64,000 nt of DNA from the NCBI GenBank assembly GCA_003149555.1, contig QCWE01000001.1:894546-958545 (forward strand), in the 5' to 3' direction. Of this stretch, positions 43,174 to 51,087 are shown in pieces. The stretch comes from Candidatus Aquiluna sp. XM-24bin5. Lineage in GTDB: Bacteria > Actinomycetota > Actinomycetia > Actinomycetales > Microbacteriaceae. Position 1 is the stretch's first letter. Each line of letters opens with the position of its first letter. Below the pieces are notes generated by a model. The model saw only the letters and a program-made list of their open reading frames with translations, was not told the origin of the DNA and made no database searches. The position numbers and the translations under genes are program-made.

Positions 43174-44682
43174 TCAGATTTTTTCGTCCATGTTGATAAG
43201 TACCTGGTAGGCAGCCTCAAGCTCCTCTCCCAGGTCGCGATCTGGGCCAAGTCCCGGCACGGTTTTCCTCAGCTGCGAGATTAGTTCTGCGGTGAGCGGG
43301 GCTGGCTTCAGCGGGGCACGCATTTCAACCGCACGCGCCGCAGTAACAAGTTCGATTGCGACGATTCTTCGCAGGTTGTCGATTGCCTTCCTTAGCTTCC
43401 TGGCGGCATGCCAACCCATCGAAACGTGGTCTTCCTGCATCGCGCTCGATGGAATCGAATCTACGCTCGCCGGCGACGCAAGTCGCTTGTTCTCCGAGAC
43501 CAGGCCGGCTTGGGTGTATTGAGCAATCATCAATCCGGAGTCGACCCCCGGGTCGTTGGCCAAGAAAGCCGGCAGCCCGCGATTGCGGGAGACATCCAAG
43601 AAACGATCGGTTCTGCGCTCAGAAATCGACCCTAGGTCCGCAACCGAGATGGCCAGGAAGTCCAAAACCTGCGCAACCGGAGCCCCATGAAAGTTTCCAT
43701 TTGATGTCACCTCGCCGCTTTCCAGGACAACCGGATTGTCAATAACCGAAGCAAGTTCGCGCGTGGCGACGACGGTGGCGTGAGCAAGGGTGTCCCTAGC
43801 CGCCCCCGCGACCTGAGGTGCGCAGCGCAGTGAGTAGGCATCCTGGACCACCCCGTCGCCATGGCGGTGGGACTTTACAATCTCGCTCCCCTGCAATGCG
43901 ACAAACATGTTTGCTGCGCTCACCGCCTGCCCGGGGTGTGGGCGAAGCTTCTCGTGCAGCTCGGGACGGAACACCTGGTCGGTTCCCATCTGGCCCTCGA
44001 CGCTCATGGCCGCAACCAGGTCTGCCTGATTCAAAAGTTTCTCGAGGTCGGCGAGAGCAAGAATGAGCATTCCCAACATGCCATCGGTGCCGTTTATTAG
44101 CGCAAGGCCCTCTTTCTCCCTGAGCTCAACCGGTTCAATGCCGGCCTCCGAGAGAAGCTCGGCTACGGGCCTCTCCCTGCCGTCTGGCCCGAAGGCCCTG
44201 CCCTCTCCCATCAGCACCATTGCGCAGTGAGCAAGTGGGGCAAGGTCTCCCGAGCAGCCCAAAGACCCAAACTCCAAGACTCTTGGGGTGATGCCGGCAT
44301 TGAGAATCTCGGCATAGGTCTTTGCAATCAGTGGCCTAACTCCGGTCTGACCCGAACACATCGTGCGTAGCCGCAGCAACATCATTGCCCTGACGACCTC
44401 GGTCTCGACCGGGTCTCCCATGCCAGCGGCATGGGATCTGATGAGCGACTTCTGCAGCTGAACGCGATCCGCAATTGGAATGTGGCGCTGGGCCAGGGCC
44501 CCAAAACCGGTCGAGATTCCATAGACCGGCTCATCGCCAGAGGCGAGCTGTTCAACCCTCTCGCGGGTCTGTTGCATGGCTGCCATTGCCTGATCGGAGA
44601 TGGCAATCTTTGCCCCGTGCCTTGCAACCGCAACGACATCGACCATTCTCAGTCCGGAGACTCCTAGCTCAACAGTCTGCAT
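43174..44682 (-). CDS. hutH: histidine ammonia-lyase
   Basis: Deaminates histidine to urocanate, the first step of histidine breakdown. 502 residues; the MIO prosthetic group normally forms from Ala-Ser-Gly, here Cys-Ser-Gly in GSLGCSGDLAPLAH near residue 140. Others: YGISTGFGAL near 52, SIPSSAMQEDHVSMG near 405. The frame opens at 44718, but ATG 44682 follows the hutI stop by one base with AAAGG upstream. Confidence 0.95.
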   Translation of the reverse strand: MQTVELGVSGLRMVDVVAVARHGAKIAISDQAMAAMQQTRERVEQLASGDEPVYGISTGFGALAQRHIPIADRVQLQKSLIRSHAAGMGDPVETEVVRAMMLLRLRTMCSGQTGVRPLIAKTYAEILNAGITPRVLEFGSLGCSGDLAPLAHCAMVLMGEGRAFGPDGRERPVAELLSEAGIEPVELREKEGLALINGTDGMLGMLILALADLEKLLNQADLVAAMSVEGQMGTDQVFRPELHEKLRPHPGQAVSAANMFVALQGSEIVKSHRHGDGVVQDAYSLRCAPQVAGAARDTLAHATVVATRELASVIDNPVVLESGEVTSNGNFHGAPVAQVLDFLAISVADLGSISERRTDRFLDVSRNRGLPAFLANDPGVDSGLMIAQYTQAGLVSENKRLASPASVDSIPSSAMQEDHVSMGWHAARKLRKAIDNLRRIVAIELVTAARAVEMRAPLKPAPLTAELISQLRKTVPGLGPDRDLGEELEAAYQVLINMDEKI

Positions 44683-44683
44683 T

Positions 44684-45844
44684 TCAGCGCCTTTCGAAGA
44701 CCCTCTCGCCACCGACATAGGTTTGGCTCACGAGCTGAACCCCGGGTCGGTAGGCGAGATAGATGTGATTTGGTGCATCCAGCACCGCGAAGTCGGCATC
44801 GGAGCCGACGGCAAGCTTGCCCTTTTGATTTCTTAGGGCCATGGCGCCACCTCGGGTGGCGGCCCAGAGCGCCTGATCCGGAGTCAGCCCCATCTCCCGC
44901 AAGGCCACCGCGATGCAAAACGGCATCGAGGTTGTGAACGACGATCCTGGGTTGCAATCGGTCGCAAGGGCAACAATCACTCCGGCGCTAACCAGCCTTC
45001 TGGCATCGGGGTATGGGCTCCTGGTCGAGAACTCGGCCCCCGGCACGAGCGTTGCAACCGTGTTTGATCCAGCAAGTGCGGCAATGTCTTCTGGATCCAT
45101 GAATGTGCAGTGGTCCACCGACGCACAGTCCAACTCGACCGCAAGCTGCACTCCCCCAAGGTTCTCGAGCTGATTCGAATGCATCCTTGGCCTAAGACCG
45201 GCCGCAATCCCCGCCTCTAGGACCTCTCTGGACTCCTCGACCGAGAAGGCCCCGCGGTCGCAGAAGACATCGATCCACTTGGCATACTTCTTGGCCTCAG
45301 CCAGCATCTCGCCGGTCACCAGGCGCAGGTATTGCTCGCGCTCGAGGCCGGCTGGCACGACGTGTGCTCCTAAGAAGGTGACATCCTCGGTGAACTCCCT
45401 TGCCACCTCAAGTGACCTCGCCTCGGTTTCGACATCGAGCCCGTAGCCGCTCTTGATCTCAAAGTGGGTTACGCCGCTTGCGTGCAGCTCGGCGACAAGC
45501 CGCCGCGCATTTTCACGAAGCTCCTGGGCGCTCGCCGACCTGGTTGCCTGAACCGTGGTCTTTATCCCCCCAGAGGAGTAGGGCTTACCGGCCATGCGGT
45601 GAGCAAACTCCTCACTGCGCTCCGAGGCAAACATCAGGTGGGCGTGCGAGTCTACAAACCCCGGTATTACGCAGCCCCCACCTAGCGAAACAACCTCGTC
45701 TGTCTCAGGGGCAGCGGCTGCCGGGCCAAGCCAGAGAACCTTGCCGTCTTCGACGACCATTGCCGCATCCTCGATGACCGCAAGCTCGCCGAAGCTCTCG
45801 CCGGTGGTCACCAGCGACGCGATGTCTGAATACTTGGTCTTCAT
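44684..45844 (-). CDS. hutI: imidazolonepropionase
   Basis: Third step of histidine breakdown, opening imidazolone propionate to formiminoglutamate. 386-residue amidohydrolase: metal site GFVDSHAHLMF near residue 60, THFEIKSGYGLD near 125, DVFCDRGAF, and metal Asp in ALATDCNPGSS near 305. Lies between hutU (2-bp gap) and hutH. Confidence 0.96.
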   Translation of the reverse strand: MKTKYSDIASLVTTGESFGELAVIEDAAMVVEDGKVLWLGPAAAAPETDEVVSLGGGCVIPGFVDSHAHLMFASERSEEFAHRMAGKPYSSGGIKTTVQATRSASAQELRENARRLVAELHASGVTHFEIKSGYGLDVETEARSLEVAREFTEDVTFLGAHVVPAGLEREQYLRLVTGEMLAEAKKYAKWIDVFCDRGAFSVEESREVLEAGIAAGLRPRMHSNQLENLGGVQLAVELDCASVDHCTFMDPEDIAALAGSNTVATLVPGAEFSTRSPYPDARRLVSAGVIVALATDCNPGSSFTTSMPFCIAVALREMGLTPDQALWAATRGGAMALRNQKGKLAVGSDADFAVLDAPNHIYLAYRPGVQLVSQTYVGGERVFERR

Positions 45845-45846
45845 GC

Positions 45847-47508
45847 CTACTCGGTGTCCAGCATCGGAACGTGGACGTGCTTCTGACGAGCCACATCCTT
45901 GGCCTCGGGATAGCCGGCATCACAGTGGCGGATCACTCCCATCCCCGGGTCATTGGTCAGCACTCGGCGAAGCTTCTCGCCAGCTAGATCGGTGCCGTCG
46001 GCCACCGAGACCTGGCCCGCATGAATCGACCTTCCCATGCCAACGCCTCCGCCGTGATGGATGGAAACCCAGCTCGCACCTGATGCGATGTTGACCATTG
46101 CATTTAGTAGTGGCCAGTCGGCAATCGCATCGGAACCATCGAGCATCGCCTCTGACTCACGATAGGGAGAGGCCACGCTGCCGCAGTCGAGGTGGTCGCG
46201 ACCGATGACTATCGGTGCGGATACCTCGCCGCTTTTCACCAGCTGGTTGAATGCCTCGCCGGCCTTGTCGCGCTCCCCATAGCCCAGCCAGCAAATTCTG
46301 GCTGGCAGGCCCTGGAACTCAACTCTGTCCTGGGCCATCGTGATCCAGCGCCTGAGATGAGTGTTGTCTGGGAAGAGATCCAGGACTGCCTGGTCGGTGC
46401 GATAGATATCCTTCTTGTCGCCCGAGAGCGCCACCCACCGAAATGGTCCCTTGCCCTCGCAGAACAGCGGGCGAATGTAGGCCGGTATAAAGCCGGGGAA
46501 CTTGAAGGCATCCTGGAAACCACCCTTTCGGGCCTCGTCTCTGATGGAGTTTCCGTAGTCAAAAACCTCCGCGCCTTTTTCCATGAAGCCGACCATCGCG
46601 GCGACGTGCTTGGCCATTGCTGCCTCTGCTCGATCGGTGAACACCTTGGGGTTCTGCTCGGCGTATTCTCGAGCATCCGAGAACTCAACACCTTCTGGGA
46701 TGTAATAGAGCGGATCGTGGGCGCTGGTCTGATCGGTGACAATGTCGATCTCAACATCGCGCTCTAGAAGCTCAGCAAAAACCGTAGCTGCATTGCCAAC
46801 GACACCGACCGACAGGGCCTTCTTTTCTGCCCTGTAACGAGTGACTCGCTCGATTGCATCGTCAAGGTTGTCGGCAATCTCGTCCAGATACCTGGTCTCA
46901 ACTCGCTTCTGGAGCCTGGATGGGTCGATATCCACAATCAGGCAGGTGCCCTCATTCATGGTTACGGCAAGAGGCTGCGCTCCACCCATGCCTCCGCAAC
47001 CGCCGGTCAGGGTGAGGGTCCCGGCAAGGGTGCCGCCGAAGCGCTTGGCCGCAACGGCGGCAAAGGTCTCATAGGTTCCCTGCAGAATTCCCTGGGTTCC
47101 GATGTATATCCAAGAACCGGCGGTCATCTGCCCATACATTGTCAGGCCAAGCTTTTCGAGCCTCCGGAACTCCGGCCAGTTGGCCCAGTCTCCAACCAGG
47201 TTGGAGTTGGCAAGCAGCACCCGAGGAGCCCACTCGTGGGTCTGAAATACTCCAACCGGCTTGCCGGACTGCACCAGCATCGTCTCGTCGTTCTTGAGGC
47301 TGCTCAGGGTCTTGACCATGGCATCGAAACTTTCCCAGTTCCTAGCGGCCTTGCCGCTACCGCCATAGACGATCAGCTCTTCGGGATGCTCGGCGACAGA
47401 TGGGTCGAGGTTGTTGTGCAGCATTCGAAGTGCTGCCTCTTGCTGCCAGCCCTGGGCGGTTAGTGAACTGCCGGTGGCTGCCTTTAGGGTTCGCGTCGTT
47501 GGGTTCAT
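45847..47508 (-). CDS. hutU: urocanate hydratase
   Basis: Second step of histidine breakdown, NAD-dependent hydration of urocanate. 553 residues: NAD-binding [14 protein letters not shown] near residue 167, active-site Cys in [13 protein letters not shown] near 412, and [17 protein letters not shown] near 450. First gene of the hut operon; no clear ribosome site, TGAAAT sits six bases before the ATG. Confidence 0.97.
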   Translation of the reverse strand: MNPTTRTLKAATGSSLTAQGWQQEAALRMLHNNLDPSVAEHPEELIVYGGSGKAARNWESFDAMVKTLSSLKNDETMLVQSGKPVGVFQTHEWAPRVLLANSNLVGDWANWPEFRRLEKLGLTMYGQMTAGSWIYIGTQGILQGTYETFAAVAAKRFGGTLAGTLTLTGGCGGMGGAQPLAVTMNEGTCLIVDIDPSRLQKRVETRYLDEIADNLDDAIERVTRYRAEKKALSVGVVGNAATVFAELLERDVEIDIVTDQTSAHDPLYYIPEGVEFSDAREYAEQNPKVFTDRAEAAMAKHVAAMVGFMEKGAEVFDYGNSIRDEARKGGFQDAFKFPGFIPAYIRPLFCEGKGPFRWVALSGDKKDIYRTDQAVLDLFPDNTHLRRWITMAQDRVEFQGLPARICWLGYGERDKAGEAFNQLVKSGEVSAPIVIGRDHLDCGSVASPYRESEAMLDGSDAIADWPLLNAMVNIASGASWVSIHHGGGVGMGRSIHAGQVSVADGTDLAGEKLRRVLTNDPGMGVIRHCDAGYPEAKDVARQKHVHVPMLDTE

Positions 47509-47561
47509 GAGCCAATTTCACAACCACGCGAGAGATGCGACAATGGGGTTTCTCTAGCATC

Positions 47562-47579
47562 TGTCTGAGATTTCAGACA
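47562..47579. promoter_or_regulatory. IclR operator between hutU and iclR
   Basis: Perfect inverted repeat with 7-bp arms TGTCTGA and TCAGACA around GATT, in the 81-bp divergent gap. It is placed to control both the hutUIH operon and the IclR-hutG operon, as expected for an IclR-family regulator. Confidence 0.65.
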
Positions 47580-47589
47580 AACTAATTGC

Positions 47590-48360
47590 ATGGCTAGAGT
47601 CCCTGCGGCGGCGAGAACCCTCGCACTCCTAAACGCAATGGCTGAAATCGGGCAGCCGGTGACAGCAGTGATGCTGGCCAAGCGACTTGGCATCCCCAGA
47701 TCCTCCTGCTATCAGCTGCTGGAGGAGCTCCAGGAGGCAAACTACGCAATCCACTATCCAGAGGAGAAGCGCTGGGGGCTTGGGCTTGCCGCCTGGGAGC
47801 TTGGCAGCGCCTATCAGCGCCACGAACCTCTAGAGCGCCTGGCTAGACCGGTGCTGAGGAAGCTGGTGGAGAATCTGGAAAAACAAACCTCGGTGGTGGG
47901 TCACCTCGGAGTTCTAGACGGCTCTGATGTGCTCTACCTCCTCGAGGAGAGGCCGGCGAGGTCGCTAAAGCTGGTTACCGACATTGGAGTCCGGCTTCCC
48001 TCTCACCTAACAGCATCTGGCAGGTCCATGCTCGCAGTCCTGGATCAGAAGCAGCTCTCGGCATCGTTTAGAGGCCTCGGCCTGCAGACTCGAACCGGGC
48101 TTGGCCCCAAGAGCTTCACCGAGCTCACCGCAATCCTCAATAGCGAGCGAGCCCAGGGCTATGCCCTGGAGGTCGACGAGGTTAGCCTTGGCTACGCCTC
48201 GGTAGGCGTGGCGATCAGAGACAACCTGGGCCATCCGCTGGCGGGACTGGCAATTACCTTCCAATCGCTGGCGCTTGAAAAGCTACAGTTGAGCCAGCTG
48301 GCTCTTTCGCTGCAGCAGGCGGCCAGGGAGCTCTCGAGAAAGTTTGGGCACCATGAGTGA
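47590..48360 (+). CDS. IclR-family regulator of histidine utilisation
   Basis: 256 residues: N-terminal winged HTH (TLALLNAMAEIGQPVTAVMLAKRL, then PRSSCYQLLEEL) and a C-terminal IclR ligand domain (YLLEERPARSLKLVTDIG, LPSHLTASGRSML, GYASVGVAI). By position it controls the hut genes; urocanate or formiminoglutamate is a reasonable inducer but unproven. It overlaps hutG by 8 bp. Confidence 0.9.
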   Translation: MARVPAAARTLALLNAMAEIGQPVTAVMLAKRLGIPRSSCYQLLEELQEANYAIHYPEEKRWGLGLAAWELGSAYQRHEPLERLARPVLRKLVENLEKQTSVVGHLGVLDGSDVLYLLEERPARSLKLVTDIGVRLPSHLTASGRSMLAVLDQKQLSASFRGLGLQTRTGLGPKSFTELTAILNSERAQGYALEVDEVSLGYASVGVAIRDNLGHPLAGLAITFQSLALEKLQLSQLALSLQQAARELSRKFGHHE

Positions 48361-49216
48361 AGATCCGAAGTGGCCTAGAGGCTCATCGCTGATAACAACT
48401 TCACCCTCACCAGTCGGGATTCTAGATATCCCCGCTCACAAGACCTCGATCAGTGAGACATCCGCTCACCTGACCCCAAAGGCAATTAGGGCAGCGCTGG
48501 CTCGCTATTCGACATTCAGCCACAGCACCTACGACGACATCTCCGGCACGTCCATCGAGGACCTGGGTGAAATAGCAGACCCAGATGGCAACGAACAGGA
48601 AACCATCAGCAGGATTGCAAGCGCCGATAAGGAGCTCTTGATTGCGCTAGGTGGAGACAACTCGATCACCAACGCCGCCGCATTGGGTGCATTCAAGGAG
48701 GACCTGAGCACGGCAAGGCTCATCACCCTGGATGCTCACCACGACCTGCGGGATGGAATCTCGAATGGCTCGCCAGTGAGGAGACTTATTGATGCCGGGC
48801 TAAACCCAAAGAACGTCTTTCAAATCGGAATCAATGATTTTTCCAATTCCTTTGAATACGCATCGCTTGCCAAAGACCTCGGCATCAACGTGATCTCAAG
48901 AAACACCCTGGCCACAATCGGCATTCAAGAGGCCTGCAACATCGCGCTCAAGGATGCCGAGGGGCCGGTGTTTGTCGATATCGATGTCGATGTTTGCGAT
49001 CGCAGCGTGGTGCCAGCCTGCCCGGCCGCAGCACCCGGTGGGATCAGCGCATTTGAGCTTCGTCAGGCGGCGAGAATCCTCGCCGCAAGCCCAAAAGTGG
49101 TCGGCATGGATATGACCGAAATAGACGCCTCTAAAGACACCGAAGATCAAAGAACCGTCCGGCTCGGGGCCCTACTTGTCTTGGAGATGCTGGCTGGATT
49201 CAGGCTCAGGAGCTAG
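48353..49216 (+). CDS. hutG: formimidoylglutamase (arginase family)
   Basis: Hydrolyses formiminoglutamate to glutamate and formamide, ending the pathway. 287 residues. Arginase-family metal motifs: GGDNSITNA near residue 98 (Asn where arginases have His), DAHHDLRDG near 122 and DIDVDVCDRSVVPACP near 212. The function comes mainly from its place in the hut cluster. ATG 48353 is inside the iclR stop region. Confidence 0.88.
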   Translation: MSEDPKWPRGSSLITTSPSPVGILDIPAHKTSISETSAHLTPKAIRAALARYSTFSHSTYDDISGTSIEDLGEIADPDGNEQETISRIASADKELLIALGGDNSITNAAALGAFKEDLSTARLITLDAHHDLRDGISNGSPVRRLIDAGLNPKNVFQIGINDFSNSFEYASLAKDLGINVISRNTLATIGIQEACNIALKDAEGPVFVDIDVDVCDRSVVPACPAAAPGGISAFELRQAARILAASPKVVGMDMTEIDASKDTEDQRTVRLGALLVLEMLAGFRLRS

Positions 49217-49225
49217 CGGGTCAAC

Positions 49226-49234
49226 TGTGGATAA
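49226..49234 (-). promoter_or_regulatory. DnaA box (perfect)
   Basis: TTATCCACA on the minus strand, in the 51-bp gap between hutG and vapC. The 12 bases AACTGTGGATAA (plus strand) recur at 50007-50018 on the other side of the toxin-antitoxin pair. Confidence 0.4.
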
Positions 49235-49267
49235 GTCGGCCTTTGCGGCGAGGTTGAGGGAGGCTTA

Positions 49268-49651
49268 CTACTCTCCGGAGTCTTTCACGAAATCTAGACC
49301 CAAGCCCAGTAGTTTTTCGTCGGATGTGTACAGGTAGAGCCCAGCCTCTGCCGCCTGAGCGAGGATCAGAAAGTCGAGGGGGTCTGTGCCGCGCAAGGAT
49401 CCGAAACGTCTGGCTTCGAGTGCCGCTTGTGCGGTAAGTGGCAACTCTTCAATTCCTTGTCTGATGGTCGCCTCGACCAGCATCTTGGTGCTGGTTCCCA
49501 GGTAATCATCCTTTTGCAGCCACTCAAAAAATGTCAGGGGTGAAAAATACAGGGCTCTGGCACCGTTCAAACTGCGCTTGGTCGCCTTGCCGAGCCGAGC
49601 CGGCTTCTGGTGCAGGTTGATCAGGACATTTGTGTCAAGCAGGGCTTTCAT
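49268..49651 (-). CDS. VapC-like PIN-domain toxin
   Basis: 127-residue PIN nuclease: MKALLDTNVLINL with Asp6, an acidic residue in FFEWLQKDD, and the distal Asp cluster RGTDPLDFLILAQAAEAG near residue 95 and YTSDEKLLGL near 114. PIN toxins cut tRNA or rRNA. ATG 49651 overlaps the antitoxin by 4 bp; a frame open to 49681 would run into the antitoxin and is not used. Confidence 0.87.
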   Translation of the reverse strand: MKALLDTNVLINLHQKPARLGKATKRSLNGARALYFSPLTFFEWLQKDDYLGTSTKMLVEATIRQGIEELPLTAQAALEARRFGSLRGTDPLDFLILAQAAEAGLYLYTSDEKLLGLGLDFVKDSGE

Positions 49652-49911
49652 ATCTCCATCGCATCCAACTTGCGTCGCCACTTGGCCCAGGCCTCATCCA
49701 TGTGAGAGTTGTCATCGAAATCGATCTCCTCCCACTCCTTGGGCAGCTTGCCCTCTAAAGTGCCGAAAACAATCTTTGGCTTCTGAAACTTGATGATCTT
49801 GGCAACCGGCCTGCCGTGCTTGGTGATGATGACCTCTTCACCTCGAATTGCGTCTTCGACGAGAGCTGAGAACTGAGCCTTTGCCTCTGTGATTGTCACT
49901 ATTTTTCCCAT
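49648..49911 (-). CDS. Phd/YefM-family antitoxin
   Basis: 87 residues: Phd DNA-binding domain (VTITEAKAQFSALVEDAIRGEEV, then IITKHGRPVAKI) and an acidic C-terminal tail (EWEEIDFDDNSHMDEAWAKW) that would cap the toxin. The frame opens at 49962, but ATG 49911 starts the conserved MGKIVTITEAK and has TACACT six bases upstream (leaderless). Confidence 0.87.
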   Translation of the reverse strand: MGKIVTITEAKAQFSALVEDAIRGEEVIITKHGRPVAKIIKFQKPKIVFGTLEGKLPKEWEEIDFDDNSHMDEAWAKWRRKLDAMEI

Positions 49912-49946
49912 CTGCTCAGTGTAAATGAATTGGGTCAAATTGACCA
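49912..49946 (-). promoter_or_regulatory. promoter and operator of the Phd/VapC module
   Basis: TGGTCA (49946-49941), 17-base spacer, TACACT (49923-49918), six bases, ATG 49911. The perfect palindrome GGTCAAATTGACC (49933-49945) lies over the -35 and spacer; Phd proteins bind such sites to autoregulate. Confidence 0.6.
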
Positions 49947-50009
49947 GAATTACTTTTGCCACTCTAGGCTACCCACAAGCTCCAATCGCGACTAGGCATC
50001 AATCAAAAC

Positions 50010-50018
50010 TGTGGATAA
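50010..50018 (-). promoter_or_regulatory. DnaA box (perfect)
   Basis: TTATCCACA on the minus strand, 784 bp from the copy at 49226 and in the same orientation, upstream of purS. No dnaA or dnaN is near. Confidence 0.4.
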
Positions 50019-50059
50019 CTCAGGTGCAGGCAAGTCTGAGGGGAAGCTGAAATTACCCC

Positions 50060-50083
50060 GCTAAACTTAGAGAATTCCGCGCA
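50060..50083 (+). promoter_or_regulatory. purS promoter with block shared with aspS leader
   Basis: CGCTAAACTT, three bases, GAATTCCGC, then CA one base later. The aspS region has the same two blocks spaced by four (3197-3220). TAAACT (50062-50067) reads as a -10, giving purS a leader of about 70 bases. Confidence 0.45.
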
Positions 50084-50143
50084 AGGTAGCCGGCAACCAA
50101 CGTCCATCCCGAAACAGGATTTCCTGCCAACCGAAGGGTAGAA

Positions 50144-50392
50144 GTGCCAAAAATCATCGTTGAGATCATGCCCAAGCAGGATCTATTAGACCCCCAGGGC
50201 AAGGCAGTAGCCAACGCCCTAACAAGAATGGGCAACAAAGACATCTCTGGCGTAAGAATCGGCAAGCGCATCGAGCTTCACTTCGACCGCGAGGTAACAG
50301 AGACAGACCTCGAAGAGGCAAAGAAGCAGGCCAAAGAGTTTCTATCAAACGACGTCATTGAGGACGTGGTAGCGGTAACGGTAGAGAACTAA
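50144..50392 (+). CDS. purS: phosphoribosylformylglycinamidine synthase subunit PurS
   Basis: Small dimeric subunit bridging PurL and PurQ in the FGAM synthase complex (fourth purine step). 82 residues, start [21 protein letters not shown] and end [13 protein letters not shown] are typical. GTG start with GAAGGG six bases upstream. The stop shares one base with the purQ ATG. Confidence 0.96.
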   Translation: MPKIIVEIMPKQDLLDPQGKAVANALTRMGNKDISGVRIGKRIELHFDREVTETDLEEAKKQAKEFLSNDVIEDVVAVTVEN

Positions 50393-51087
50393 TGCGCATA
50401 GGCGTCATCACCTACCCCGGCACCCTAGACGACCGCGATGCCCAGAGGGCAGTGCGCCTTGCAGGCGGCACCCCGGTCTCCCTCTGGCACGCAGACGACG
50501 ATCTCAAGAAGGTAGATGCGGTAGTCCTGCCAGGTGGATTCTCCTATGGCGATTACCTGCGCTGCGGAGCAATTGCAGCCAAGGCCCCTGCCACCAAAGA
50601 GGTCATCAAAAAAGCCCAGCAGGGCCTGCCCGTGCTGGGCATTTGCAATGGCTTCCAGGTGCTAGTTGAGTCTCATCTCCTCCCAGGCGGGCTGATTAGA
50701 AACGAACACCAGCACTTCATCTGCAGGGACCAGAAACTAAGGGTTGAAAACAACCAGACCGCCTGGACCAGCTTGTTCGAAAAAGACGAGGAGATCACAA
50801 TCCCTCTTAAGAACGGCGAGGGCGGCTACATCGCAACCGAAGACACCATCAAGATGCTCGAGGCAGAAAACCGAGTTGTCTTCCGCTACCTAGAACTAAA
50901 CCCCAACGGCTCCATGAACGACATTGCGGGACTCACCAATGAGCGGGGCAACGTGGTTGGCCTCATGCCTCACCCTGAGCACGCCGTAGAACCAGGCTTC
51001 GGCCCAGACACCCCAGTTGCAACTAGAAGCGGCATCGACGGCCTCAAGTTCTTCCAGAGTGCCCTGAAGGCGTTGGTGAACAGCTAA
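50392..51087 (+). CDS. purQ: phosphoribosylformylglycinamidine synthase subunit PurQ (glutaminase)
   Basis: Class I glutamine amidotransferase giving ammonia to PurL. 231 residues: [15 protein letters not shown] at the start, [18 protein letters not shown], nucleophile Cys85 in GICNGFQVL, and His/Glu of the triad in MPHPEHAVE near residue 198. Its ends share one base with purS and purL. Confidence 0.97.
   Translation: MRIGVITYPGTLDDRDAQRAVRLAGGTPVSLWHADDDLKKVDAVVLPGGFSYGDYLRCGAIAAKAPATKEVIKKAQQGLPVLGICNGFQVLVESHLLPGGLIRNEHQHFICRDQKLRVENNQTAWTSLFEKDEEITIPLKNGEGGYIATEDTIKMLEAENRVVFRYLELNPNGSMNDIAGLTNERGNVVGLMPHPEHAVEPGFGPDTPVATRSGIDGLKFFQSALKALVNS

Noticed and set aside
49226..50018. Origin of replication
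   Set aside because: Two DnaA boxes only, 784 bp apart with genes between, and no dnaA, dnaN, AT-rich unwinding region or rpmH.
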